Of a stretch of 64,000 nucleotides of DNA, positions 46,209 through 55,993 are shown one piece after another. Source of the stretch: Odoribacter sp. (lineage in GTDB: Bacteria > Bacteroidota > Bacteroidia > Bacteroidales > Prolixibacteraceae). Position 1 is the first letter of the stretch; each line of letters begins with the position of its first letter. Where the stretch lies: NCBI GenBank assembly GCA_013824715.1, contig PNOH01000018.1, forward strand, positions 1 through 64,000. Reading direction: 5' to 3'. The translations under genes and the position numbers were made by a program. The notes under the pieces were generated by a model that did not search any database, was not told the DNA's origin, and was given only the letters and a program-made list of their open reading frames with translations.

Positions 46209-49064
46209 CTAATATTTTTCTTCAGCGGATACATAATTCACTTTCACCCGATACCCTCTAATCCTTTTTTCTTCTTTTTTTTCATTTTCAATCAAAAAAT
46301 CTAAAAATTCAGTCATTTGATTCGGAGTAAAAAAATGAATTCCATCTTGATCTTTAATTTCATCCATAGCCTTTTCCATTATCTTACTCAAATGATTCTC
46401 ATCTTTTGAAATAATACAGACCAAAGAATAACCAACATTTAGACATTTATTGATATTTTTCACTTCATATTCAACGGAGTTAGACACGGCTATTTCACAG
46501 GCGATTTTAACTGAATCCTTAATCAAAGCAACATCAATTCGGCCATTCGCAACAACTTCTTCAATACTTGCTTTAAATCCTCTTTGTTCCGCTATTTTCT
46601 TAATGAAGGTCTGTAAATATCTATGCTCCCGGACTTCTTCCTTCTCTTTAACGTTTTCCAGATATTCCTTGCCTTTCTCCTGTATATCGGATTTTTCAAC
46701 TTCAACTTTCGGTTCTGATATCTCTTCTTTCTTAACCGGCTTCTGTTCTTTAATATCCGACAAAAGGGTGTCTAGGTTCTCTTCAATTTCCGAAATCCTT
46801 TTTGAGTATTTCTCCCTCGAATTTGAAACGATAGTATTTCTATTCTCATTCTCTGCTATCTGTTTAAGTGGAAAGGTTCTCAATGAAAAATCATCTGTAT
46901 TTTTCCCAACTCTCGCTATGGCTTCACCGATATTCAAATTCTGTAAATCATTACTATCAAAAGACGAAAATCCGGACTCTAATTTCTTAGCATCAAAATC
47001 ACCTAATCTAAAACAGATACGAATATTTGCATTGGAAAGAACCGAATTTCCAATATCAGTATCTTTAATTTGATTCAATTCCTGATGAGCTAAAACTAAC
47101 CCAGTTCCATATTTTCTGGCACCTGACAATATGGCATTAATTGAAGGAGTGATAAAGTTCTGAAATTCATCAAGGTAGATATAGAAGGGGTGACGTTCAT
47201 CTTTAGTTAATGATTGTCTGGCTTGGGCAACTTGGTATATTTTGGATAAAATTAAAGTTCCTAATAAATAGCTATTCTCTTGGCCAATTAATCCTTGAGA
47301 TAACTTCACCAGTAATATCTTTCTCTCATTTATAACCTCATTAAAATCCAGTCCTTCTTTTTGAGATAGGATATTCCGGATTGTCTTTGGCCTTAGAAAT
47401 GTATCCAATCTGGTCAATAGTGGACTAATGCTAACTTTTTTCAATAAGACAAATTCATTATTCCAGTAATAATGAATACTTCTATCATTCACAGTCTTTA
47501 AAAATTCCTTGCGGTATAGACTTTCAAGCAAGAACCGTTTCAATTCAATTAAAGTACCGCCTTTACTTGAATTTAGAAAGGTATTAATGGCATTTGACAG
47601 AACGGAGGTCATTTGGTCACCCCAAGAGGTAGAATGCCTTCTAAAGGCTTCAACTAAATCAGATGATAAGACAATCTTTTCAACTTCTGTATCAGCCCTA
47701 AGAAGATTAAACCCAAATGAATATTCATTGTCGGATGGGTCAATTAGAATTACATCATTTAATCTGTCTTCCGGGATATGTGGGATTATTTCTTCAATGG
47801 TGTCTCCGTGCGGGTCAAAGATTACACAGCCATTGCCTTTTTTAACATCTTCCAGAAACAGATTTGAAATTAAAGTAGATTTTCCCGTACCGGTTGCCCC
47901 AATAATATGAGTATGTCTTAACCTTTGAGCATTGTTCAAGGTGACTTTCTTTTCAACTCCCAGATGTCTATTTATTCCAATCAAGTAATCATTATTAACC
48001 AAAGTATCAGGGACAGCCTTTGTTTTAGAATCAGTACTAATTAATTTAGGCGAATTCGGGAAATGAATAAACGAAAACATCTCTTCACTATTCATTATCA
48101 TACCAAATCTGTTCGTCCCCCTAACCTTTAAGTTATCCAAATGTGATTTGTATTCATATCCAGAATTACTCAGAGGAATTAAGGAATTAAACTCCGACCT
48201 TGAAGCAGTCTTAATATTTAGGATTAATTCATTGGCCAGTCTTTCGGCATCCTTTGAGTTATACGATTGAACAGCCAGCCGAAAGACAACAGCAAATAAA
48301 GGAGATGAAACTTTCTCTTTGGCACAGAGAGCCATTTCCGGGGAATCAGGGAAGAAACTATCTTTCCCAATACCTACCGAATTTAAAATGCTATTCGCCC
48401 ATGTATTCTTTACCCCTTTAAATATCATCTGGAGCATAACCGTGTCATTGACTTCCAAATTATCCAAAACCGCCATAATACTTGTTAATCCATCAATAGA
48501 AGAATTAATCGGTCGCATAAATTCCTCATTGTAGCCAAAATCAACAATTAAGATTTTGCTATCTGTATCAAATGGAAGACGTTTTAGATTTGTTTCTGTA
48601 ATTATGGAGTTAGAGAAATAGGCATTAAGTAGATGGAGTATTCTTCTGTGGTCTTCAATACTACTGACAATCTGTATTTCAATGGAATGATGCTTTCCAA
48701 TTATTTCAAAAGAAATCTGAGCGTCACTCTCTGAGAGCATATTTAAAAACTCAATAGAAAGAGAATCATCAAAATCAGGAATTCTGGCAAAAGAAATATT
48801 TAGCTGTTTAAGGAATGGACTGTATTCAAATATCTTAGGTGGCTTTTCTTCTTCAACCTCTTCTTTTATAACCGGCTCCTTGCTTGAAAACAATCTTTCA
48901 AACAAAGTCGGAACTTTACCATCATCAACATATTCAGTATTGCTATATGTATGGTAGAACTCCCGATATGTTGGCTCTAAACTGATAGGATAGGAGAATA
49001 ATAAATAGCCTCTGCCTTTTACTTCCCAATCATAGAAATTTAGAACTGCCTTTTCAGAATTCAT
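46209..49064 (-). CDS. HerA/TraG-like type IV secretion-type ATPase with C-terminal PD-(D/E)xK-like region
   Basis: 'RLRHTHIIGATGTGKSTLISNLF...CVIFDPHGDTIEEI', 'FYIYLDEFQNF', 'ALVLAHQEL'; C-term 'GRIDVALIKDSVKIACEIAVSN'. Confidence 0.75.
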   Translation of the reverse strand: MNSEKAVLNFYDWEVKGRGYLLFSYPISLEPTYREFYHTYSNTEYVDDGKVPTLFERLFSSKEPVIKEEVEEEKPPKIFEYSPFLKQLNISFARIPDFDDSLSIEFLNMLSESDAQISFEIIGKHHSIEIQIVSSIEDHRRILHLLNAYFSNSIITETNLKRLPFDTDSKILIVDFGYNEEFMRPINSSIDGLTSIMAVLDNLEVNDTVMLQMIFKGVKNTWANSILNSVGIGKDSFFPDSPEMALCAKEKVSSPLFAVVFRLAVQSYNSKDAERLANELILNIKTASRSEFNSLIPLSNSGYEYKSHLDNLKVRGTNRFGMIMNSEEMFSFIHFPNSPKLISTDSKTKAVPDTLVNNDYLIGINRHLGVEKKVTLNNAQRLRHTHIIGATGTGKSTLISNLFLEDVKKGNGCVIFDPHGDTIEEIIPHIPEDRLNDVILIDPSDNEYSFGFNLLRADTEVEKIVLSSDLVEAFRRHSTSWGDQMTSVLSNAINTFLNSSKGGTLIELKRFLLESLYRKEFLKTVNDRSIHYYWNNEFVLLKKVSISPLLTRLDTFLRPKTIRNILSQKEGLDFNEVINERKILLVKLSQGLIGQENSYLLGTLILSKIYQVAQARQSLTKDERHPFYIYLDEFQNFITPSINAILSGARKYGTGLVLAHQELNQIKDTDIGNSVLSNANIRICFRLGDFDAKKLESGFSSFDSNDLQNLNIGEAIARVGKNTDDFSLRTFPLKQIAENENRNTIVSNSREKYSKRISEIEENLDTLLSDIKEQKPVKKEEISEPKVEVEKSDIQEKGKEYLENVKEKEEVREHRYLQTFIKKIAEQRGFKASIEEVVANGRIDVALIKDSVKIACEIAVSNSVEYEVKNINKCLNVGYSLVCIISKDENHLSKIMEKAMDEIKDQDGIHFFTPNQMTEFLDFLIENEKKEEKRIRGYRVKVNYVSAEEKY

Positions 49065-49612
49065 TATCGATGGAATATGTCATTCAAGATTGGCTTTCTT
49101 TCTGCTTCAGTTAACCTTATCCCAGTACTCTTTGTTATCTCATCAATGACAGCCAAAACAGAATGATGGGCGTAGGTCATAAACATAGAGGCAGTATCAA
49201 TTTTGTAATATGTCTTTCGAAAAAATACTCTCCTTATCCACTCACCAATAAAAGGGATTTTGGTCAAAAATTCTTCTTCTGGTGATGTTTCAAATATCAG
49301 CCACCAAGAGACAAAACATCCATCCCCAAAAGGAGCGAAGCATAAATCGTAATAATACTCTTTCCATCTAACTCTCAAATACAACCTTTCGGAAGAGAAT
49401 ACACTACCTATTTTCAAAGAAACTTCTTCAAAAGATATTTCTTTTATCTCATGGCTTTGCATTTCTTCCTTAACAAGCTTGTAGAATTCCTTTGTTGAGA
49501 ATTTAAAACCGGATAACAACTGAGCCCAGTTGGAATGATAATCTTCTTTGGGTTTTCTTAGAATACTAATGATAACTAGGAGAACTAGGATAAAAAGTAA
49601 TGCTGGTATCAT
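49064..49612 (-). CDS. Hypothetical membrane-anchored protein
   Basis: N-terminal TM 'MIPALLFILVLLVIISIL'; start coincides with the end of the ATPase gene. Confidence 0.5.
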   Translation of the reverse strand: MIPALLFILVLLVIISILRKPKEDYHSNWAQLLSGFKFSTKEFYKLVKEEMQSHEIKEISFEEVSLKIGSVFSSERLYLRVRWKEYYYDLCFAPFGDGCFVSWWLIFETSPEEEFLTKIPFIGEWIRRVFFRKTYYKIDTASMFMTYAHHSVLAVIDEITKSTGIRLTEAERKPILNDIFHR

Positions 49613-49749
49613 ATAAATTTGAATTAGAAGTAATCGTGAAAAGATACAAAGAATATTTCAAATTTTTAACTCAAACATCAGATAAAGAATGTTTAAAATA
49701 GATAAAACAAATTACTATTTTGTATCTTAGGACATTTAAAACAAAGATT

Positions 49750-50076
49750 ATGACTAGAAATTACAATTCAGACAGAAATGGTAGTTCCTTTTCTGACCAA
49801 ACAAAATTGGCTGTATGGAATAAGGCCCAAACAGTCTATGGAAATGACCCGAATATAAAAAGAAAAGACCATTGTGGAGCTTGGATTGATTGGAATCAAT
49901 ATGGTGTTACAAATGAAAATGGTTCTGGGTGGGAGATTGACCACATAAAACCTGTTGCCAAAGGTGGTGGCGATGAACTTTCAAATCTTCAACCTTTACA
50001 ATGGCAGAATAATAGAAAAAAGGGAGATGATTATCCAGCATCAAATTACTGTATTGTTTCTGCATCTATTAGATAA
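49750..50076 (+). CDS. HNH endonuclease
   Basis: 'WEIDHIKPVAKGGGDELSNLQPLQWQNNRKKGD'. Confidence 0.85.
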   Translation: MTRNYNSDRNGSSFSDQTKLAVWNKAQTVYGNDPNIKRKDHCGAWIDWNQYGVTNENGSGWEIDHIKPVAKGGGDELSNLQPLQWQNNRKKGDDYPASNYCIVSASIR

Positions 50077-50099
50077 CAGATTTGCCTATATTAGAAGGT

Positions 50100-50831
50100 C
50101 TAAAAACTAACATTTTTACTCCCTTCAAGCTGATTCTCTATTTGATCATCTAATTCCGGGAAGAAATCTATCCCCGTTAGATTTTCTATGCTATCAACAC
50201 TGACAACAAATGATTCCAAGGGAGATGAACTTTTTGCATTAGGTAATATCAACCCTATCATCTTATCATTCCCATCAAACAGCACTTTGTAATAATGTCC
50301 CGGTACAGTTACTTTATTCTCTCCAATAGCTCCAATATTATCCTTGAATATCGGTCCAGTTACAACATATAGTTTTGAGTATTTCAAAGCCCATTCCCTG
50401 ACCTGAGCTTCCAGAGTACTCCAAATTCCTCTATTAAATTCAGCAACTTGTGGAGACATATTTGACAAGAAAAAAGATTCAGACATTGAAGTCTTATTCA
50501 ATTTCATATCCGCTGCCGGGCAAAGGTGTCCTCTGTCATATCCCGACCCTTTATAATCCCCCAAAGAAGCAGAACCAGTACTTACCAATGGATCAGCCCT
50601 GAAGTCATCAGTTCTTGATTGATTGCCATTGATAAGTTCAGGAGTAAGCACATAATACACCCAATACGCTTGCTCGTTATCTTCAGAATAAGCCAAGGTG
50701 TAATAAGTATGCTTTACTATTTCACCTAGTGATTTTGGTTCAAATCCGATTTTTTCATCTGGTTGAATACCATCCGCACTCTTGCAGGACATTGAAAGAA
50801 TAAATACAAACAGCAGAAGCATCTTTCTCAT
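50100..50831 (-). CDS. DNA/RNA non-specific endonuclease (NUC1 family), lipoprotein-type leader
   Basis: 'GYDRGHLCPAADMKLN...SFFLSNMSPQ...FNRGIWSTLE' DRGH active site; 'ILSMSC' lipobox. Confidence 0.9.
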   Translation of the reverse strand: MRKMLLLFVFILSMSCKSADGIQPDEKIGFEPKSLGEIVKHTYYTLAYSEDNEQAYWVYYVLTPELINGNQSRTDDFRADPLVSTGSASLGDYKGSGYDRGHLCPAADMKLNKTSMSESFFLSNMSPQVAEFNRGIWSTLEAQVREWALKYSKLYVVTGPIFKDNIGAIGENKVTVPGHYYKVLFDGNDKMIGLILPNAKSSSPLESFVVSVDSIENLTGIDFFPELDDQIENQLEGSKNVSF

Positions 50832-51016
50832 GGCAGTAATTTTATTTTATCAAAGGTATTGACTTTTATAATTAAGATCGTTAACTTTCACTAACTTTTA
50901 TTCTGACATAGAAAAAGTTAGATTTCATACTTTTGTTACTGAGGTGGAAAGTGAAACCCCAGTTAAGGCTGGGGTTTTTATTTGCAGATTATTTAAACCA
51001 AAATAAACTAACTGAC

Positions 51017-51412
51017 ATGAAAAGAAAAATTGTATTACTAACATTGTTCCTAACATTTTTTGTCGTTAATGTTTTTTCTCAAACCGTTTATATTACTAAA
51101 ACAGGAGCTAAGTATCACAGTGAAGGATGTAGATATTTAAGTAAAAGTAAAATATCTATTGATTTGACTGATGCTATTGCCAAAGGTTATGGAGCATGTA
51201 GTGTATGTAAACCTCCAACGAAAGTATCAAGTTCAGCTACCCTAAATACTAAATCAACAAAAACAGAAGTTGAAAACCCTACCAATCAATCCACAAATAC
51301 AACTTCTCAGTCTGTTTCTGTGCAATGTTCTGCAACAACAAAAGCTGGGACACGATGTAAAAGAATGACAAAAAGCTCAAATGGTAAGTGTTGGCAACAT
51401 GGAGGGAATTGA
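51017..51412 (+). CDS. Secreted small Cys-rich protein (HxxxC...CSVC motif and C-terminal 'C.A.TKAGTRCKR......CWQHGG')
   Basis: 'YHSEGCRYLSKSK..DAIAKGYGACSVCKPP'; DUF5763-like C-terminus. Confidence 0.6.
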   Translation: MKRKIVLLTLFLTFFVVNVFSQTVYITKTGAKYHSEGCRYLSKSKISIDLTDAIAKGYGACSVCKPPTKVSSSATLNTKSTKTEVENPTNQSTNTTSQSVSVQCSATTKAGTRCKRMTKSSNGKCWQHGGN

Positions 51413-51492
51413 TATTACCAATTTGTACTAAAAAATTAACCGCACTAAAGGAATCCCTAAGGTACGGTTAACTATTTAAAATCCACCCATCA

Positions 51493-52077
51493 TTATCTCT
51501 CACCATGCAAAATAATATTAAGTAATTCAATGCTTGTCTGACCTTGATTTGCCTCTAATTGCCAGCCGTTATTAAACTTTTTAAAAACAAATTGACCATT
51601 TTTAGGATTATCAATATTGCTATCCAAAGCCCTACTAATAGGTGAAATATTGATCGCTTTTAAAGTAAACCTTACTGTTGCCGTTTCTTGCTCATTATTA
51701 ATAGCAATACCCGTAATTTGATCAAAAGCTAAATCAAAAGCTTGAAACTTTAAGGTACTCTTGCCATACATGGCATCTTTACCTTGTCCGATAACGTATG
51801 GTTTACCCTTGTCGGTTACATTAAGAGTATAACCATAAATCCAATTACCTGTCTTATAAACAAATCCTTCTCTTTCTAATTTTTGACATTTGCTACCTGC
51901 ACCAAGAGGGTCCATGCTGTTGGCGTTGATTTCTTCAAAATATCTTTGAGGAAGAGATAGCGTTTTAATGACAATATCTTTGGCTTCCTCATTTGATAAT
52001 TTTGTATTCTGACAACTTGTAAAAAGTGCAGATGCAAAAATTAGATAAATCGTTAGAATGCTGACTATCTTTTTCAT
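51493..52077 (-). CDS. Hypothetical lipoprotein
   Basis: Lipobox 'ALFTSC'. Confidence 0.55.
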   Translation of the reverse strand: MKKIVSILTIYLIFASALFTSCQNTKLSNEEAKDIVIKTLSLPQRYFEEINANSMDPLGAGSKCQKLEREGFVYKTGNWIYGYTLNVTDKGKPYVIGQGKDAMYGKSTLKFQAFDLAFDQITGIAINNEQETATVRFTLKAINISPISRALDSNIDNPKNGQFVFKKFNNGWQLEANQGQTSIELLNIILHGER

Positions 52078-52089
52078 ATTCCGTTCCTC

Positions 52090-52860
52090 CTAATTTCCTT
52101 TACTATCAGCTTCTTTGGCTTGCTTGGTTACAATCTTCATTTCCTCTGGGTCAATTTGTTTAGAGACCATATCTAAGGAATAGTTATAGAACTTCTGCAA
52201 TTCTTTTGATACCGTGTTGTAAACCTGATTATCCTCTCTTAATTGACTCGCCATATCTGGACTTGAAAAATAAGTTTTGGTTCCGACATAAGGGAAAGTT
52301 GTTTCTTTTAAAGCGATACTCTTTTTCCAGATTTTTTCACCGTATTGTGGAGATAAAGCCGTTAAAATTAGATTACCACCAAATGTAATAGCCCCTTTGG
52401 TCGAGTAAGTATATAACGTTGGTTCTGAAAATAACAATGAAGCAACTATTGATGTATTGTTATGTGCTGATAATTCCACACTATATTGCGGTCGTAAATC
52501 AATCTGAACTTCTAAAATAAAACTGGAATTTACTTTATCATTGAAAACCATTTCATCTCTTGAATTAAACGGTCCTCTGATGGTAAATCCTTTAGCCGTT
52601 AATAACTCTTCAAAGTCATTCCCCATACTAGAGGCCATTTCAGGAAAAGGAGAAACCAAGTATTCAGGGTTTGCACTAATAAAGACAGGTCTAACTAAAA
52701 CGATTGACATTTTTGATGAACCAATTCCCGCCTGTGACTGTGGTGTATAATCAAACTTGGCTTGTTCTCTTGGCACTTCAGCCGTCATTTTTTTTGTTGA
52801 ACTACAACTATTCAAAAACAACAAGGCAAACAGGATTAATAGATTAATAATTTTTTTCAT
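52090..52860 (-). CDS. Lipoprotein; possibly HpaA-like
   Basis: 'LFLNSC' lipobox; 'LLTAKGFTIRGPFNSRDEMVFNDKVNSSFILEVQIDL' resembles the HpaA family from memory. Confidence 0.45.
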   Translation of the reverse strand: MKKIINLLILFALLFLNSCSSTKKMTAEVPREQAKFDYTPQSQAGIGSSKMSIVLVRPVFISANPEYLVSPFPEMASSMGNDFEELLTAKGFTIRGPFNSRDEMVFNDKVNSSFILEVQIDLRPQYSVELSAHNNTSIVASLLFSEPTLYTYSTKGAITFGGNLILTALSPQYGEKIWKKSIALKETTFPYVGTKTYFSSPDMASQLREDNQVYNTVSKELQKFYNYSLDMVSKQIDPEEMKIVTKQAKEADSKGN

Positions 52861-52941
52861 AACAAGAATATTAAAATTTCCTACTCATAAGGCTTTTCAG
52901 TTCCGCCCCGCTTTTAATGGTTTCCGGCCTCCATATAGTAA

Positions 52942-53676
52942 TTAGAAGCTGTAAAACACTTTAAATTCTAAACCGTCTGGGTTATATGGATTTTTGTCAG
53001 TTCTGTTGTTGTCAACATAGAAACCGACATTTCTGGCTGTTAAGTATTCAATTTCAGTGGCCTGAATCCCGTTATTATCTGTTCCTCTAAATGAAATAAA
53101 ACCAGCTTTGTATGATAGTTGATAGTTTACTCCTAAACCAATTTCTGAATTCATTCCAGTATTAAAAATAAAACTCAAACCTGGTTTAATTCCGATATAG
53201 GCATTTCTTAAAGACACATATACATCAGTATAATCTTGAAATTGAGTCTGATTAACTTGGATATATACATCATTATTTTGAATTGCTCCTATACCTTTTG
53301 AGCAATATCCAAGGACGGCTCCAATTTCAGGCTGAATCCTAACCTTCCCTTGATTTGTGCCACTATAAGCATAACCAACATTAAAGGCTAATCCACTTAT
53401 ACTTCCAATATAACCCTGACCTTCTGCAAAAAGTCGTAATGCTTTATCAGGAGTATCGTCTTGCCACCTTACATTTAGATTAATGGCAATGTTACCGATT
53501 GGGTCAATATCTTTATAAATATTGTCCCTAGAAGGAGATTCGTCAACGTACAACAGGGTCATTGTTCTTGTTTGGGCATCGATTAATTTGACACCACCTG
53601 AGATTGAAATGCGAGGTTGAGCATTTAATGCATAGCACGGAATTGCAAAGAGCATCACAAGTAATAATTTTTTCAT
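52942..53676 (-). CDS. Outer-membrane-type beta-barrel hypothetical protein
   Basis: Signal peptide; alternating beta pattern; terminal Phe 'FKVFYSF'. Confidence 0.5.
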   Translation of the reverse strand: MKKLLLVMLFAIPCYALNAQPRISISGGVKLIDAQTRTMTLLYVDESPSRDNIYKDIDPIGNIAINLNVRWQDDTPDKALRLFAEGQGYIGSISGLAFNVGYAYSGTNQGKVRIQPEIGAVLGYCSKGIGAIQNNDVYIQVNQTQFQDYTDVYVSLRNAYIGIKPGLSFIFNTGMNSEIGLGVNYQLSYKAGFISFRGTDNNGIQATEIEYLTARNVGFYVDNNRTDKNPYNPDGLEFKVFYSF

Positions 53677-53835
53677 AAAAAGAATTTAAAAGATTTGAGA
53701 ATCAATAATGTAGAATCAGTACAGGGTATATATACCCTGTACTCAATAGCAAATATATGAAAATTTTATAAACAGGGCGTATATGCCCTGAATAAATATT
53801 TTACAAGCCGTTACCTTGCTCGTTGAAATCTTAAA

Positions 53836-54060
53836 ATGCCAATGAAAAATGATGATTTGCTAGTTAAGCTTGGTGAAAGAATCGTGCAGTTAAGAAAAGA
53901 AAAAGAGATTCGACAAGTAGATTTGGCAATTGATAGTGAAATAGACGATGGCTCTTTAAGGAGAATCGAAAAGGGAAAAATCAATCCAACGACAAAAACA
54001 CTGGCAAAAATTGCTAAGGGTCTTGGGGTTGAAATAAAAGATTTGTTTGACTTTAAATAA
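53836..54060 (+). CDS. XRE-family transcriptional regulator
   Basis: 'IVQLRKEKEIRQVDLAIDSEIDDGSLRRIEKGKINPTTKTLAKIAKGLGV'. Confidence 0.85.
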   Translation: MPMKNDDLLVKLGERIVQLRKEKEIRQVDLAIDSEIDDGSLRRIEKGKINPTTKTLAKIAKGLGVEIKDLFDFK

Positions 54061-54097
54061 AAAGCCTCCTTTTTTCAAAAGAAGCTTTTGCATAATT

Positions 54098-54541
54098 TCA
54101 TACTTCATCAATGAACGAATTATGTCCTTCCTTCGTTAAAATAATATGATCTAAGAGAACGATATCACATAATCCACATGCTGCTTTAATTTTTTTAGTG
54201 ATTGCGATATCACTTTCCGAAGGAGTTAGATTTCCACTAGGATGATTGTGGCAAAGGATAATGCTTGACGAGTTTGTTTTAATGGCAAGTTGAAATATTT
54301 CTTTCACATTAACACATGTTCCGTTAGTTGACCCCACACTAATTGTTGAAACACCAAGAACATGATTATTCCGACTTAATAAAGCAACTAAAAAGAACTC
54401 TTTAAAATCAATTTTTTCTTCTGGAATAAATTTCCGAAATAGCTCAATTGAATCATCTGCACATTTTACAGTTTCCATTAATGCAATTGTCGGTCTTTTA
54501 TAAACAATCTCAACTTCGTGAATTTCATTTAGTTTTCCCAT
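54098..54541 (-). CDS. RadC-like JAB domain protein
   Basis: 'IILCHNHPSGNLTPSESDIAITKKI...LLDHIILT'. Confidence 0.88.
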   Translation of the reverse strand: MGKLNEIHEVEIVYKRPTIALMETVKCADDSIELFRKFIPEEKIDFKEFFLVALLSRNNHVLGVSTISVGSTNGTCVNVKEIFQLAIKTNSSSIILCHNHPSGNLTPSESDIAITKKIKAACGLCDIVLLDHIILTKEGHNSFIDEV

Positions 54542-54616
54542 AACGTTAAATTTTAAAGTTCAGGGATATTTTAATCTATGGTGGATGATAAAAGTAGAAG
54601 GGATAATTTGTCATTT

Positions 54617-55777
54617 TTACCATTTTATTGTTGTCGCGCTAAACGGTTCTGAAGGTGTACCATCAATCATGAGTTTTAGGTAAATGTCATAATTCGAGAG
54701 GTTAATAATATCAACGATGTCAAAGACCGGATAATATTCTTTTGCAAAATATGAGGCATCAGAAACACCCAAACGGAAGGAAATCACCGTTCCAACATTA
54801 CCCAAGACAGCATCCCTGATTTCATCACTTAATTGAGCTAAATATTGGTGAGCCATTATTAAAGCCAATTTAAACTTTCTTAATTCTGAGAGCATATTGA
54901 CCAGCGAAAGCGTAGTATAATTCTGAAATTCATCTAAATAGACAAAGAAAGGCACTCTATTCATTTCATGAGTATCAATCCGAGAGAAAGCCGAAAATGA
55001 AATTGAATTTAAAATTAAAGACCCAAGTATACTGGATACATTTTCTCCTAAAGCACCTTTTGAAATATTTATTAGCAGAATCTTTCGGTTGTCCATGATA
55101 TGCCTAAAAGAAATTTCATCAGTATTATCAATTAACAATCTTTTAATGGCAGGATAAATTAGAAAGGCTCCCACTTTGTTGTATATCGGAAGAAGATCAC
55201 CTTTGGAATAGACTTTAAACTCTTTCTGCCAAAATCTTTTAATATCATCATTGATAACATTTCTAGCACATTCTTCCCTATACTTTTCATCATCCATTAT
55301 TCGGATAATATCGGAAATGTTAGCTTCTTCTTGGTCAAGTAATGTAAGAAGGATATATCTTAGAATATGCTCTAGTTTTAAACCCCAAGCTGACTTCCAT
55401 AATTTCTCAAAAACATCCAGTATTCCAGAAGCAATCAACGGCCTTTTTTCATACGGAACTTTAATAAATGGATTGAATTTGAAGTTGTGGTCTGGGTTTG
55501 TAATATCGAGGTAAATGACATCTTGTTCTCTACGTTTTGGAATATTTGAGAAGATCTTTTTAATTAAATCCCCATGAATATCAATCACACAAAAACCCCT
55601 TCCGAAACTTATATCCTGAATGATATGAGTTTGAAGTAAATTTGTTTTCCCAGTTCCTGTTTTACCAATAATGTAAGTATGCAAAAGTCGATCCTCTTGT
55701 TTAATGCCAAAAAGAATCGTCCGGCTATATCTATTTGCTTCTGCAAAGTAGGTCAGATTGTTTCTTGAATAATTCAT
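54617..55777 (-). CDS. VirD4/TraG/HerA-type ATPase
   Basis: 'LLHTYIIGKTGTGKTNLLQTHI...FCVIDIHGDLIKKI', 'FFVYLDEFQNYTTLSLVNMLSELRK'. Confidence 0.78.
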   Translation of the reverse strand: MNYSRNNLTYFAEANRYSRTILFGIKQEDRLLHTYIIGKTGTGKTNLLQTHIIQDISFGRGFCVIDIHGDLIKKIFSNIPKRREQDVIYLDITNPDHNFKFNPFIKVPYEKRPLIASGILDVFEKLWKSAWGLKLEHILRYILLTLLDQEEANISDIIRIMDDEKYREECARNVINDDIKRFWQKEFKVYSKGDLLPIYNKVGAFLIYPAIKRLLIDNTDEISFRHIMDNRKILLINISKGALGENVSSILGSLILNSISFSAFSRIDTHEMNRVPFFVYLDEFQNYTTLSLVNMLSELRKFKLALIMAHQYLAQLSDEIRDAVLGNVGTVISFRLGVSDASYFAKEYYPVFDIVDIINLSNYDIYLKLMIDGTPSEPFSATTIKW

Positions 55778-55993
55778 TTTACTATCCTATTCCGGAAAGA
55801 ACCAACCTGATAGTAGTGAGAATATGACAAAAAGTAGTTTCCACTGCAAAAAACACTATTTCAATATTTTAACCTCAAAAAAGCAAAATATTCATACTTG
55901 CCTACACTTTCTCTTTAAATGATAATGCTACTGAAAGTCATTTACCGGCGTGCCAGTAGCCAAAACAGAGTCCGCAAGGCAGCGGCGTTAAGA

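Noticed and set aside
46450-47073. 207-aa plus-strand ORF
   Set aside because: Antisense to the HerA/TraG-like ATPase; Ser/Phe-rich shadow translation.
54098-54541. RadC as part of the ubiquitin-like operon because it has a JAB fold
   Set aside because: Different strand context, 2.4 kb away with ArdC in between; sequence is ordinary RadC-like and the Ubl operon has its own fused JAB.
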